The notes below the pieces were generated by a model. The model was given only the letters and a program-made list of their open reading frames with translations, was not told the origin of the DNA and searched no databases. DNA of 54,499 nt from Bacilli bacterium (GTDB taxonomy: Bacteria > Bacillota_I > Bacilli_A > RF39 > UBA660). Location: contig JAFRHI010000008.1 in the NCBI GenBank assembly GCA_017433415.1, positions 1-54,499 of the forward strand, read 5' to 3'. Shown one piece after another: positions 8,851-17,257 of this stretch (position 1 is the first letter of the stretch; each line of letters starts with the position of its first letter). Both the position numbers and the translations under genes were made by a program.

Positions 8851-9279
8851 ATCTAATTCTAAAACTTCAATTTCTTCAACAACAGCCATTTGTTGTTCCA
8901 TGATTAGTTTTAATTTTCTCTTAAATATTTTTATATTACGTTCAAGAATATCTCTTTCTGCTTCTATTTTTTCAGCTTTGATTAAAGCGTCATTAACAAT
9001 TCTTGAGGCATTACTTTTAGCATCAGCAATAATTAATTCGCCTTCTTGACGAGCCATTTTTTTGATATTATCACTAGTTTCTTCAGCTTTCATAATCGCA
9101 TGATTAAGAGTTATCTCTTTTTGCTTATACTCTTCTAACTCTTTTTTTAATTCTACTATTTCTTCTCTTTGACTTTTTACTCTGGCAATTATACCTTCTG
9201 TTTCTTTAATTACCTCTCCAACAAAATCATTAACTTCACTACGATTATATCCATTAGCTTCATAACTAAATTTTTCCAT
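8845..9279 (-). CDS. DivIVA-domain coiled-coil protein
   Basis: The 144-residue protein opens with FSYEANGYNRSEVNDFVGEV, the DivIVA N-terminal membrane-curvature-binding pattern (family form: F..a.rGYd..eVd.fl). Heptad coiled coils cover most of the rest. Family members mark negatively curved membrane at poles and septa and recruit division or cell-wall proteins. It follows sepF by 28 bases, as in the classic ylm/divIVA division cluster, but the other ylm genes are absent here. The start has GAGGTGATT upstream. It is shorter than typical DivIVA, so a GpsB-like or other DivIVA-domain paralogue is possible. Confidence 0.85.
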   Translation of the reverse strand: MEKFSYEANGYNRSEVNDFVGEVIKETEGIIARVKSQREEIVELKKELEEYKQKEITLNHAIMKAEETSDNIKKMARQEGELIIADAKSNASRIVNDALIKAEKIEAERDILERNIKIFKRKLKLIMEQQMAVVEEIEVLELDG

Positions 9280-9307
9280 ATAATCACCTCAGAAATGTTA
9301 ACTAGTT

Positions 9308-9736
9308 TTAAAAGAAATCTTCTTCTTCATCTTCTTTTGAGTCTTTTTTACCTCTTGATTGTTTAGCAGGAGCTTGGTCATCACTTATCTTACCTTCAAC
9401 ATTAACATTGTTTGGAGTACATAAGAAAATACCACCACCTAGTTTTTGTATATCTCCACCTATGGCATAGATAGTTCCATATAAAAAGTCTACTATTCTT
9501 TTTGCCTGATCTGGTGTTACTCTTTTTAGATTTACAACTACGGCACTTCTATTCTTTAGATAGTCAGCAATTTGTTGACTTTCTGAATATGCACGTGGTT
9601 CTAATAACATCATTTTAGAGGCAGCCATGCCATTTTGTTCATGAAATTCTTCTCTTGATACAGAGTAATATCCTTCATCTCCTGATACTTCTTGTGTTTC
9701 TTCTCCACCAAAAAAACCTTTTAATTTATCTTTCAT
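9308..9736 (-). CDS. sepF: Cell division protein SepF
   Basis: The 142-residue protein has an N-terminal amphipathic start ([11 protein letters not shown]) typical of the SepF membrane anchor, a variable acidic linker, and the SepF core: [40 protein letters not shown] (about 47-87), then [22 protein letters not shown]. SepF polymerises at the septum and ties FtsZ to the membrane. It precedes the DivIVA-domain gene in the same direction. The start has GGAGGAAAT upstream. The short acidic C-terminal tail (KEDEEEDFF) is not part of the core fold. Confidence 0.93.
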   Translation of the reverse strand: MKDKLKGFFGGEETQEVSGDEGYYSVSREEFHEQNGMAASKMMLLEPRAYSESQQIADYLKNRSAVVVNLKRVTPDQAKRIVDFLYGTIYAIGGDIQKLGGGIFLCTPNNVNVEGKISDDQAPAKQSRGKKDSKEDEEEDFF

Positions 9737-9835
9737 ATTATTTCCTCCAATATTTATATACTATCTTAATATATATTATTTTAACACAAAATGTCAAAAA
9801 GCAAAAGATTATTAGTATTTAATGTGTAAACCACC

Positions 9836-11818
9836 CTATTGATTTGCATATGGTGTTACTACATTATCTGTAGGTAATTGTTGCAACTCTAGATTTTTAC
9901 CTGGACTTATAGCCCCTTGTATTTGTTCAGTTGAAGTCATTTGGGGTTGTTGAACAGGAAGTGGTTGCATCATATTTTGAACATTGTTTGTTTGAATTTG
10001 ATTGTTCATAATTTGTTGCACACTATTTTGGTTCAACATATTGTTATTGTTATACCAAACTTTCTCTAAATCAACGTTATTAGATAATGGTTCTGGATTT
10101 GGTAAATCTATATACATAACTGTAGGTACTTTGAATGCTGTACCAAAAGCAATACAATTTCCTGGTTTTAGATTTTTTAATTGCAAAACTATTTCTGATG
10201 AAATATTTGGTACCATTGACTCAATGTAATCTAAGTCATGAGGATGTAGTGTTCTTAAAATAACAAAATTCATACATTGTGAAACACAAGTGTCAGATAA
10301 TTCACTTGGTCGTTGAGTAATTAAAGCAAGGAATATACCATATTTACGTCCTTCTTTTGAAATACGTTCAAATATATTATAACCAAGAACTTCAATATCT
10401 GTATCTTGTTTTTGAACATAACGATGGGCTTCTTCAATAATAATATGATATGCCCTACTTCCTCGTGGAGTAGTAACACTTGCTTTTAGGAAAATCATTC
10501 TTGATAGGATTTTAGTAATATTTTTAGCTAATCTATCATCAATATAATTAATATTAAAATTGATAATTTGTGCTTTAGCATTAACTCTAGAATCCCATAT
10601 TAAGTGTTCTATATATTCTTCTCTTGTAATATATTCAGGATATGTAAAGTAATGTCTATTGTCTCCTGTAGCAAGTGTATGTAATCTTACTAGAATAACA
10701 TTTGCTGTGTCAAAAACTTTATCACTTTTTAAAACACCTTCACTAATAAGAGCAAATTCCATAGCCATTTCTAGATCAACTAAATTATAAAAAGGATTTA
10801 TTTCATTAACATCAACATCTGTCTGAGTTTCTAATATATACCCTCTTATAAATTCAACAACTAATTCCATTTCTTGCATTTTACCTGTTTTGTCAACATA
10901 TAAGCATTGATTTAAAGTCCTAGTATATCCTGGTTGAACAATTTGACTCTCTAAACTTAATGTTGGGGTATTGAATTTTGTCAATACACCGATAACTTGG
11001 TCTCTAATTTTAGTTGATTCATTACCACTTAATAAAATATCTTGTAACGCTCTTGCGATAATATCATTTTTTCTTTTTAAAACATTCTCACCTGAACCAG
11101 TTAGAATCGGTACTAGTTTAAGAGATTTTTCGATTATAGGTAATTGTGATGGTGATGTTGCATCAAGAAGTAATGCTAAATCATCTACATCTAAAAGCCA
11201 TGGTGGAATAGTTAAAATTTCAGTATCTGGATCAATTGTATTTGTTGTATAGGTCTTATAGTTTATAGCAGGATTCTTTTGATGCAATGCACTGAAGGCA
11301 TTGGTATATTCACCATATGCATCAAAGAAGAATAAACTTGAGTTTATTGGTGGTGTTGATGTTTCAGTATATAATTTTTGAATAATAGATGCTACAGTAC
11401 AACTTTTACCAGCACCAGAGTTACCAATTATAGAAAAATGGCTATTGAAAAAGTCATTAATTTTTACATTGATTTTATATCCTTCATAAACATTACTCGT
11501 TCCAAAATTAGTATAGCCAAATTTTAATTGCTGTTCTCCAAATAGTAATGCTAATTCTTCAGCGGAAATTAATCTAATATTTGATTTAAACGATGGTTTC
11601 GTACTTGATCCTGGCACGAAATAACCATTACTTATTTCACCAACTATATTAGCAATCATTTTGGTTTGATTAACATTAGCAATCTCAGCTACTACTTTTC
11701 TGTTGCTATCATCTTCAAATATAATATGTAAATTTACCAAATTTGGTTGTTCATTAATGTTAATATTTAAATTTATTATTACACTATTATCGATTATTTC
11801 TTCTATTTTTCCTAGCAC
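9836..11818 (-). CDS. HerA/VirB4-type (DUF87) ATPase
   Basis: About 660 residues. An N-terminal beta-barrel-like region comes first. The Walker A GNSGAGKS lies at about 132-139, Walker B at HIIIEEAHRY, and a sensor/arginine-finger region at LITQRPSELSD. The C-terminal 80 residues are a Gln/Asn/Pro-rich low-complexity tail. The family comprises hexameric DNA-pumping ATPases. HerA proper works with the NurA nuclease, but no nurA is next to it, so its partner is open. The GTG at 11818 is chosen because GAGGGTG lies just upstream; an in-frame ATG 11 codons earlier has no such site. Confidence 0.8.
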   Translation of the reverse strand: MLGKIEEIIDNSVIINLNININEQPNLVNLHIIFEDDSNRKVVAEIANVNQTKMIANIVGEISNGYFVPGSSTKPSFKSNIRLISAEELALLFGEQQLKFGYTNFGTSNVYEGYKINVKINDFFNSHFSIIGNSGAGKSCTVASIIQKLYTETSTPPINSSLFFFDAYGEYTNAFSALHQKNPAINYKTYTTNTIDPDTEILTIPPWLLDVDDLALLLDATSPSQLPIIEKSLKLVPILTGSGENVLKRKNDIIARALQDILLSGNESTKIRDQVIGVLTKFNTPTLSLESQIVQPGYTRTLNQCLYVDKTGKMQEMELVVEFIRGYILETQTDVDVNEINPFYNLVDLEMAMEFALISEGVLKSDKVFDTANVILVRLHTLATGDNRHYFTYPEYITREEYIEHLIWDSRVNAKAQIINFNINYIDDRLAKNITKILSRMIFLKASVTTPRGSRAYHIIIEEAHRYVQKQDTDIEVLGYNIFERISKEGRKYGIFLALITQRPSELSDTCVSQCMNFVILRTLHPHDLDYIESMVPNISSEIVLQLKNLKPGNCIAFGTAFKVPTVMYIDLPNPEPLSNNVDLEKVWYNNNNMLNQNSVQQIMNNQIQTNNVQNMMQPLPVQQPQMTSTEQIQGAISPGKNLELQQLPTDNVVTPYANQ

Positions 11819-11861
11819 GTAATCACCCTCTATTCTTATTAAGTATATCAAATGTTTTGTA

Positions 11862-11886
11862 AAAAAAAAAGTCGTAATTGACTTTT
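11862..11886 (-). terminator. Terminator after the lipoprotein gene
   Basis: A short AAAAGTC/GACTTTT stem with a T run on the minus strand. Confidence 0.45.
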
Positions 11887-11890
11887 ATTT

Positions 11891-12457
11891 CTAAAAAAGA
11901 CCGTGAATTTTTTTTAAATCAGCTTCTGTTAACTTTTCTATTTTCCAAATTCCTTTTTCTTTTGTTAATTCAATGGTAAGCATATATTTCTTTTTTGAAG
12001 TAACTTTGTCCATTTCTTCTAATTTATAATCGATATAATTAGATATTTCTTCTATTTCTTCTTCAATCTCTTCCATTGAATTATTATCTTTATCCTCAGA
12101 AGATTTATCTTGATTTTCTAAGTATCGTTTTTCTGAATTACTAATAGCTGTTTCATAATCATACACTTCTATTTCAACGTCTACTGTTGCCTTAGACCCT
12201 TTTATTTCTTCATTTGTTATTTTATATGACAAGTTTTGATATTGTTTTTCTAAAAGTCGTTTATATTCAGATTGTTGCTCTTCTGTCATATTACTATCTT
12301 GTGAAATAATATTATCTAATTCTTCTACGACATTATTATCTAATCTTTGATAGTTGGATAAAAATTCTTCTACTTTACTTGTCGGAGTGTTTTTCAAATT
12401 CTGACAACCAGTAAAAGTAAAAATGGATATTAATAGTATTATTAAAATTTTTTTCAT
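11891..12457 (-). CDS. Putative lipoprotein of unknown function
   Basis: The 188-residue protein has a lipoprotein signal peptide (KKILIILLISIFTFTGC, lipobox FTGC with Cys at about 18). It is therefore exported, lipidated and held at the outer face of the membrane. The mature part is mostly helical and very acidic around 110-140 (runs of E/D). TSKKKYMLTIELTKEKGIWKIEKL near the C-terminus resembles the strand pattern of small DUF4878/NTF2-like extracytoplasmic domains. The link to that fold is weak. It lies between a PP2C phosphatase gene and the HerA-like gene. The ribosome site is GGGAGGAG. Confidence 0.6.
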   Translation of the reverse strand: MKKILIILLISIFTFTGCQNLKNTPTSKVEEFLSNYQRLDNNVVEELDNIISQDSNMTEEQQSEYKRLLEKQYQNLSYKITNEEIKGSKATVDVEIEVYDYETAISNSEKRYLENQDKSSEDKDNNSMEEIEEEIEEISNYIDYKLEEMDKVTSKKKYMLTIELTKEKGIWKIEKLTEADLKKIHGLF

Positions 12458-12497
12458 ATTCTCCTCCCTATTTATAGGGTGGTTATTTTTTTAATAA

Positions 12498-13298
12498 TTA
12501 TGCATTTCTTATATAAATTGCGCCACTCGCATTATCTCTTCCTTTAAAAGGAACTATATAGTTCAATTTATATTTTCTTTTTAAACGAAGAGGAACATGA
12601 AAATTCTGATTGACATTTACTGCCTCATTAATTATTTTATTTAACAATTTATCTTTTGGAGTTTTACTAATTAAGGAAATAATCTTTTTATCAGTAATCA
12701 TATCAGTTACTCCATCAGAAAATAATAAAATCATATCATAATTATTTTTTATGATGGTTGTTGTTATTCTACATAAATCATTATTAATACCAATACAGGC
12801 ATTTATGACATTGTTGATGGCAAAAAAACGAAGATCATCTTTTTTTACTCCACCATATTTATAATACATCCAAACATCAGCATCATCTTCTGTTATTTGA
12901 ATTAATTTTTTTCTTTTATATATATATGTTCTTGAATCACCAACATTTATTATTAATGTTTCTTTTAAATTAATAAGAGCCATTGTTAGCGTTGTTCCAA
13001 CGTTGTTTTCACCATATTTATTAATTAATCTTGTATTTAAACTTTTAATATATCTTTTCAATAATTTTTCAGTAAGTTCTGTATCATTAATAATTTTTAA
13101 TTCTTTTTCTTTAAACCATTTACCTATTGAGTTGACAACATAATTAGCAGCTCTATCACCATAGTTTTTTCCACCCATGCCATCAGCAACTAATAATAGT
13201 TTAATGTTTTTATTACGAGGGTGTTTAAGACATAGTACGGCATCTTCATTTTTTTCACGTATTAAACCAATGTCTGTTATTGCTTCGAATATTTCCAT
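12498..13298 (-). CDS. PP2C-family serine/threonine phosphatase
   Basis: The 266-residue protein has PPM/PP2C motifs in order: TDIGLIREKNEDA (about 7-19), LLVADGMGG (about 34-42, metal-binding Asp), NVGDSRTYIYKRKKLIQITEDDA, and LLFSDGVTD (metal-binding Asp) near 195. It probably removes phosphate from Ser/Thr proteins, as PrpC/Stp does against the PrkC kinase. A final DNASG supplies the last metal Asp. No kinase gene is next to it, unlike the usual prpC-prkC pair, and the sequence is shorter in the middle than B. subtilis PrpC only by small loops. Confidence 0.88.
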   Translation of the reverse strand: MEIFEAITDIGLIREKNEDAVLCLKHPRNKNIKLLLVADGMGGKNYGDRAANYVVNSIGKWFKEKELKIINDTELTEKLLKRYIKSLNTRLINKYGENNVGTTLTMALINLKETLIINVGDSRTYIYKRKKLIQITEDDADVWMYYKYGGVKKDDLRFFAINNVINACIGINNDLCRITTTIIKNNYDMILLFSDGVTDMITDKKIISLISKTPKDKLLNKIINEAVNVNQNFHVPLRLKRKYKLNYIVPFKGRDNASGAIYIRNA

Positions 13299-13345
13299 GT
13301 GACAACTCCAATCAAAGATTATTATAGCATTTACAATGGCAAAAA

Positions 13346-13378
13346 AAAAGAAGCTAGACAGTAATAACTGTAAAGCTT
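13346..13378 (-). terminator. asnS terminator
   Basis: An AGCT..ACAGT/ACTGT..AGCT interrupted stem is followed by a long T run on the minus strand, just after the asnS stop. Confidence 0.75.
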
Positions 13379-13382
13379 ACAT

Positions 13383-14765
13383 TTAAAATTCACAATTACC
13401 TGGTGTTCTTGGATATGGTATTACATCACGTATATTTTCAATGCCTGTTAAATACATGATTAATCTTTCAAATCCCATTCCAAAGCCAGAATGAACACAA
13501 CCACCATATTTTCTTAGGTTTAAATACCAAGATAGTTCTTCTGTTGAAACATTCATCTCTTTCATACGTTTTTCTAGGATGTCATAACGTTCTTCACGTT
13601 GAGATCCACCCATTAATTCACCACTACCTGGCACTAATAAATCTACTGCTGCGACAGTTTTCTTGTCATCGTTAAGACGCATATAGAAAGCTTTAATATC
13701 TTTTGGCCAATCATAGACAAAAACTGGAGCATTAAATTTTTCTTCTGTTAAATATTTTTCATGTTCACGAGCTAAGTCTTCTCCGTATTGAGGTTCAAAC
13801 TCAAATTTTTTACCAGACTCAAGCAAGTATTTGATTGCGTCATGATGAGTTATACGAATTGCTTCTTTTGCTACTAAATCTTCAAGTTTTTTTACTAATC
13901 CTTTTTCTACAAAGTTATCTAGAAAATCTAATTCTTCACGACAATTATCCAACACATATTTAACAATATATTTAAGCATACCTTCCATAATATTCATATC
14001 TTCTTCTAAATCATAGAATGCCATTTCTGGTTCAATCATCCAAAACTCATTAGCATGTGTCTTTGTATTAGAATTTTCTGCTCTAAATGTTGGTCCAAAT
14101 GTATAAGTATTTTTATATGCTAAAGCAAATGTTTCAGCTTGTAATTGACCAGAAACTGTAAGTGACGCTTGTTTAGCAAAAAAGTCTTTTGAATAATCAA
14201 TATTACCATTTTCATCATGAGGTATTTTATCTAAATCAAACGTTGTAACTTTAAACATTTCTCCAGCACCTTCACAATCACTTCCAGTAATTAATGGAGC
14301 ATGAAAATAAATAAAATCTCTTTCTTGAAAATATTCGTGAATAGCAAAAGCTGCTTTACTTCTAATTCTAAAAACAGCTTGAAATAGATTTGTTCTTGGT
14401 CTTAAATATGCCTGCTCTCTTAAAAACTCACGGGAATGTTTTTTTGGTTGAATTGGATAGTCTTCTGGACAATCTCCTAATAATTCGATATTAGTTGCTT
14501 TTATTTCAAAAGCTTGATTTTCTTTAGGAGACTCAACTACTGTTCCTTCTACTTTTATCGAACTTCCTATATGATATTTTTGAATAGTTTCAAAATCTTT
14601 TAAATCTTTTTCATATATTATTTGAATCGGTGTAAAAAATGTTCCATCAGAAAAAGAGATAAATCCAAATTCTTTTTGTTTACGATGATTTTTAATCCAT
14701 CCTTCTAATGTAACTTTTTTACCCATATATTTTTTTGTATTTGTAAATATTTCTTTAGCTATCAT
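13383..14765 (-). CDS. asnS: Asparaginyl-tRNA synthetase
   Basis: The 460-residue class IIb synthetase has an N-terminal OB-fold anticodon-binding domain (VTLEGWIKNHRKQKEFGFI), a motif 2 region (TFRAENSNTKTHANEFWMIEPE) and motif 3 (GFGMGFERLIMYLTG...DVIPYPRTPG). AEFW/EPEMAF and the absence of a GAD or bacterial AspRS insertion separate it from AspRS. It charges tRNA-Asn directly, and one tRNA-Asn(GTT) gene is in this window. The start has AGAAGGAAGG upstream. It is followed by its own terminator and so appears monocistronic. Confidence 0.95.
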   Translation of the reverse strand: MIAKEIFTNTKKYMGKKVTLEGWIKNHRKQKEFGFISFSDGTFFTPIQIIYEKDLKDFETIQKYHIGSSIKVEGTVVESPKENQAFEIKATNIELLGDCPEDYPIQPKKHSREFLREQAYLRPRTNLFQAVFRIRSKAAFAIHEYFQERDFIYFHAPLITGSDCEGAGEMFKVTTFDLDKIPHDENGNIDYSKDFFAKQASLTVSGQLQAETFALAYKNTYTFGPTFRAENSNTKTHANEFWMIEPEMAFYDLEEDMNIMEGMLKYIVKYVLDNCREELDFLDNFVEKGLVKKLEDLVAKEAIRITHHDAIKYLLESGKKFEFEPQYGEDLAREHEKYLTEEKFNAPVFVYDWPKDIKAFYMRLNDDKKTVAAVDLLVPGSGELMGGSQREERYDILEKRMKEMNVSTEELSWYLNLRKYGGCVHSGFGMGFERLIMYLTGIENIRDVIPYPRTPGNCEF

Positions 14766-14850
14766 ATTAATCCTTCCTTCTGTTTAATATAATAATGGCT
14801 TCTTTAAAGCTGTTTCTATTATACCACCTTATTTAATTTTTTCCACTATA

Positions 14851-16008
14851 TCAATATAAATCATTATAATATTTCCAGCAAATTATTCTTAAAACTGCTT
14901 TATTAATTGTTTCTTCAGTAATTATTCCATTATTATATGATTCTAATAATTCATTATACATAGTAATGAAATCACTTGTTATAATCATATCATTTCCAGC
15001 ATTTATAGCCATTGTTGCGGCTGTTTTATCAGTAACATAATCTTTTACAGCATCCATTGCTAAATCATCTGTTATTATAATACCACTGAAGCCTAATTTT
15101 TCTCTTAATTCAGCTATTACTGTTTTACTTAATGATGCTGGTTGATTATCAAGCACAGTAATAACATTATGTGATACTAAAATACAAGGAACCTTTTCTT
15201 CAATTCCAGCTTTGAATGGTAAATAGTCGTTTTCAACAAAAGAATTATATTCGCGATTATCAATTGCAATTCCTGTGTGAGTATCAACATTATTACCATA
15301 ACCAGGAAAATGTTTTAGGCATGATGAATAGTGATTATTATTAGCATATTTAACCATTTCTTTTACAAATTCTGCAGTTTTTTTGGCATCTTCTCCAAAA
15401 GCTCGATTGTAAATAAAATCATTTTCATTAGTAGATACATCGGCAACTGGAGCTAGATTTAAGTTAATATTAATATCCTTTAATAACTTTGCCTTTTCAT
15501 TTTCTGTTGTTTCTAATAGTTCATAGCCACCTTCATTATAATATGCTTTTGGTGATTTAAATCGTTCTTCACGAAAGTTTTTAAAACGACTTATACGAGT
15601 AACAAATCCTCCTTCTTCATCAACACCAAAAATCAAAGGATATTTACTAATACTTTGATTATATTTAAGTTCTTCTCTAATACTTTCTTTAGTGTGATTT
15701 TCAAAATCTTTGGCAAATAGGATATAACCACCAGGATTATAATCATTGAATTTTACTATATCTTCTTTAGCATAGCGTACTAAAAATAATTGGCCTATTT
15801 TTTCTTCAATTGTCATATCAGTAACAACATTCTGTGCTTTTTTATAATATTCATTAAATATTGATTTTTTTATATCTTGGTCAGAGATTAATTCTTTTTT
15901 TATTTGTTTCTTTTCAACATTTTTTTCTTTTTTGTTGCTAGTAGTCAAGTAATAGTAAATACTTATAGCAATTATTAATAATAGAAAAACAAATAATATC
16001 TTTTTCAT
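14851..16008 (-). CDS. Membrane-anchored GH3 beta-N-acetylhexosaminidase (NagZ-like)
   Basis: The 385-residue protein has an N-terminal hydrophobic anchor (about 3-22) without a lipobox. A GH3 TIM-barrel domain follows: IGQLFLVRY, FGVDEEGG, KHFPGYGNNVDTH (substrate loop and catalytic His/Asp region) and GIIITDDLAMDAV, which holds the nucleophile Asp. The short single-domain form and the KHFPG..DTH loop match NagZ-type enzymes, which release GlcNAc from muropeptides. Being anchored outside, it probably takes part in cell-wall turnover. The ribosome site AAGGAG is close upstream. It is ten bases from the RluA gene and on the same strand. Confidence 0.85.
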   Translation of the reverse strand: MKKILFVFLLLIIAISIYYYLTTSNKKEKNVEKKQIKKELISDQDIKKSIFNEYYKKAQNVVTDMTIEEKIGQLFLVRYAKEDIVKFNDYNPGGYILFAKDFENHTKESIREELKYNQSISKYPLIFGVDEEGGFVTRISRFKNFREERFKSPKAYYNEGGYELLETTENEKAKLLKDININLNLAPVADVSTNENDFIYNRAFGEDAKKTAEFVKEMVKYANNNHYSSCLKHFPGYGNNVDTHTGIAIDNREYNSFVENDYLPFKAGIEEKVPCILVSHNVITVLDNQPASLSKTVIAELREKLGFSGIIITDDLAMDAVKDYVTDKTAATMAINAGNDMIITSDFITMYNELLESYNNGIITEETINKAVLRIICWKYYNDLY

Positions 16009-16017
16009 AAGAACTCC

Positions 16018-16866
16018 TTAATTCATAATTTTTTTAAATTCATTAGGTGTTGCTGTTTCAAATAAGATTTCTTTTTTTATTACTGGATAATAAATTTTTA
16101 ATCTATTAGCATGTAAATATAAACGATTAATATTATCTTTTATATTACTATATTTTTTATCACCTACAATTGGGTTTTTCAAGCTTGCTAAGGCAACTCT
16201 AATTTGATTTTTTCTGCCTGTTTCTATCGTTATTTTTAATAATGAGTAATTATTGTTTTCTTTAATTACTTTATAATTAGTTATTGCTTCTTTTCCTTCA
16301 TTGTCCTTAGATATATAAACTAAATTAGTTTTAGTTTCTTTTAATTTCTGAACTATTTTATCTTCTTCTTTAGGCATTTTACCATGAACTACGGCAACAT
16401 ATTCTCGTAATAATACATAGTCATTCCAATTTTCTTGTAATTTGTTTTTTATTTTTTCATTTTTGGCAAGTACTACTATTCCGCTTGTATCTTTATCTAG
16501 ACGATGAACAATAAAGATTCTGGCATTTTTATCTTTACTAATTAAGTATTCTCTTACAATATGGTATAAAGTTTTTTCTTTTTCTTTAGAAGTTGCGATT
16601 GTTAGAAGACCACTTGGTTTATTGACTACAATGATATTCTCATCTTCAAATAAGATATCAAAAGGAAGTGTTTTTTTATTCTTATTATCAGTATCAATTA
16701 TTATATTCATTCCTGGTAATAATGGATAGTTATATTTAGTTACTTTATTATTATTTACATAAATTGCTCCATGAGTTAAGTATTGCTTTATTCTTTTTTT
16801 GGGCATGTCTAATTCATTATATAGATATTCAAGTAGTTCTGATTTCCTAGTCACTAATAATTTCAT
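16018..16866 (-). CDS. RluA-family pseudouridine synthase
   Basis: About 282 residues. An N-terminal S4 RNA-binding domain (about 1-60, LDMPKKRIKQYLTHGAIYVN) is followed by the pseudouridine synthase domain with the catalytic Asp in HRLDKDTSGIVVLAKN, the RluA signature. It isomerises uridine in rRNA or tRNA; the target site cannot be told (RluD-like and YlyB-like are both possible). The ATG at 16866, with AAAGGAG upstream, is the better start than an in-frame one 17 codons earlier. It ends ten bases before the hexosaminidase gene. Confidence 0.88.
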   Translation of the reverse strand: MKLLVTRKSELLEYLYNELDMPKKRIKQYLTHGAIYVNNNKVTKYNYPLLPGMNIIIDTDNKNKKTLPFDILFEDENIIVVNKPSGLLTIATSKEKEKTLYHIVREYLISKDKNARIFIVHRLDKDTSGIVVLAKNEKIKNKLQENWNDYVLLREYVAVVHGKMPKEEDKIVQKLKETKTNLVYISKDNEGKEAITNYKVIKENNNYSLLKITIETGRKNQIRVALASLKNPIVGDKKYSNIKDNINRLYLHANRLKIYYPVIKKEILFETATPNEFKKIMN

Positions 16867-16920
16867 ATATACAACTCCTTTTACATAAAAATTATATAAT
16901 AAAAGAGTTTTTACCACAAT

Positions 16921-16953
16921 AAAAAGCTTAAGATTTTAACATCTTAAGCTTTT
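16921..16953. terminator. Strong terminator after the DUF4176 operon
   Basis: The AAGCTTAAGAT/ATCTTAAGCTT stem has A and T runs on both sides. On the minus strand it closes the operon ending with the DUF4176 gene. Confidence 0.8.
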
Positions 16954-16956
16954 TTC

Positions 16957-17256
16957 CTATTGTTCTAAAAATGCTTTTTTTACTTCATCACATGTGCTAA
17001 CTAATGCTTCGTTAAGTAACTTTTGTTCATCATCTATTAAACCAAGATGAATAATTTTTTCAATTTGCTCATGGTCAAATCCTACTACATAGTCACTTTC
17101 TATTATACCTTCAGGGAATGTACAAGCACCATAATCATAAATCTTTTTTTCTTCATTTTCTTTTTTTGGGAAAATTAGGTAACTTGTCACCATTAGTTTT
17201 TTATTTCCCCCTTTTAGTAGGACTACCGTACCGATTGGTAAAAATTTTTCATTCAT
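16957..17256 (-). CDS. DUF4176-domain protein
   Basis: About 99 residues: FLPIGTVVLLKGGNKKLMVTSY, then YDYGACTFPEGIIESD and FDHEQIEKIIHLGLIDDEQ, the DUF4176 pattern. DUF4176 genes are commonly found beside type VII secretion (WXG/LXG) cargo in Firmicutes, though the molecular role is not settled. The ATG at 17256 has GGAG at proper spacing; the ATG at 17265 is too close to it. The gene follows the repeat-rich protein immediately, and the ribosome site lies in that gene's last codons, so they are coupled. Confidence 0.75.
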   Translation of the reverse strand: MNEKFLPIGTVVLLKGGNKKLMVTSYLIFPKKENEEKKIYDYGACTFPEGIIESDYVVGFDHEQIEKIIHLGLIDDEQKLLNEALVSTCDEVKKAFLEQ

Positions 17257-17257
17257 A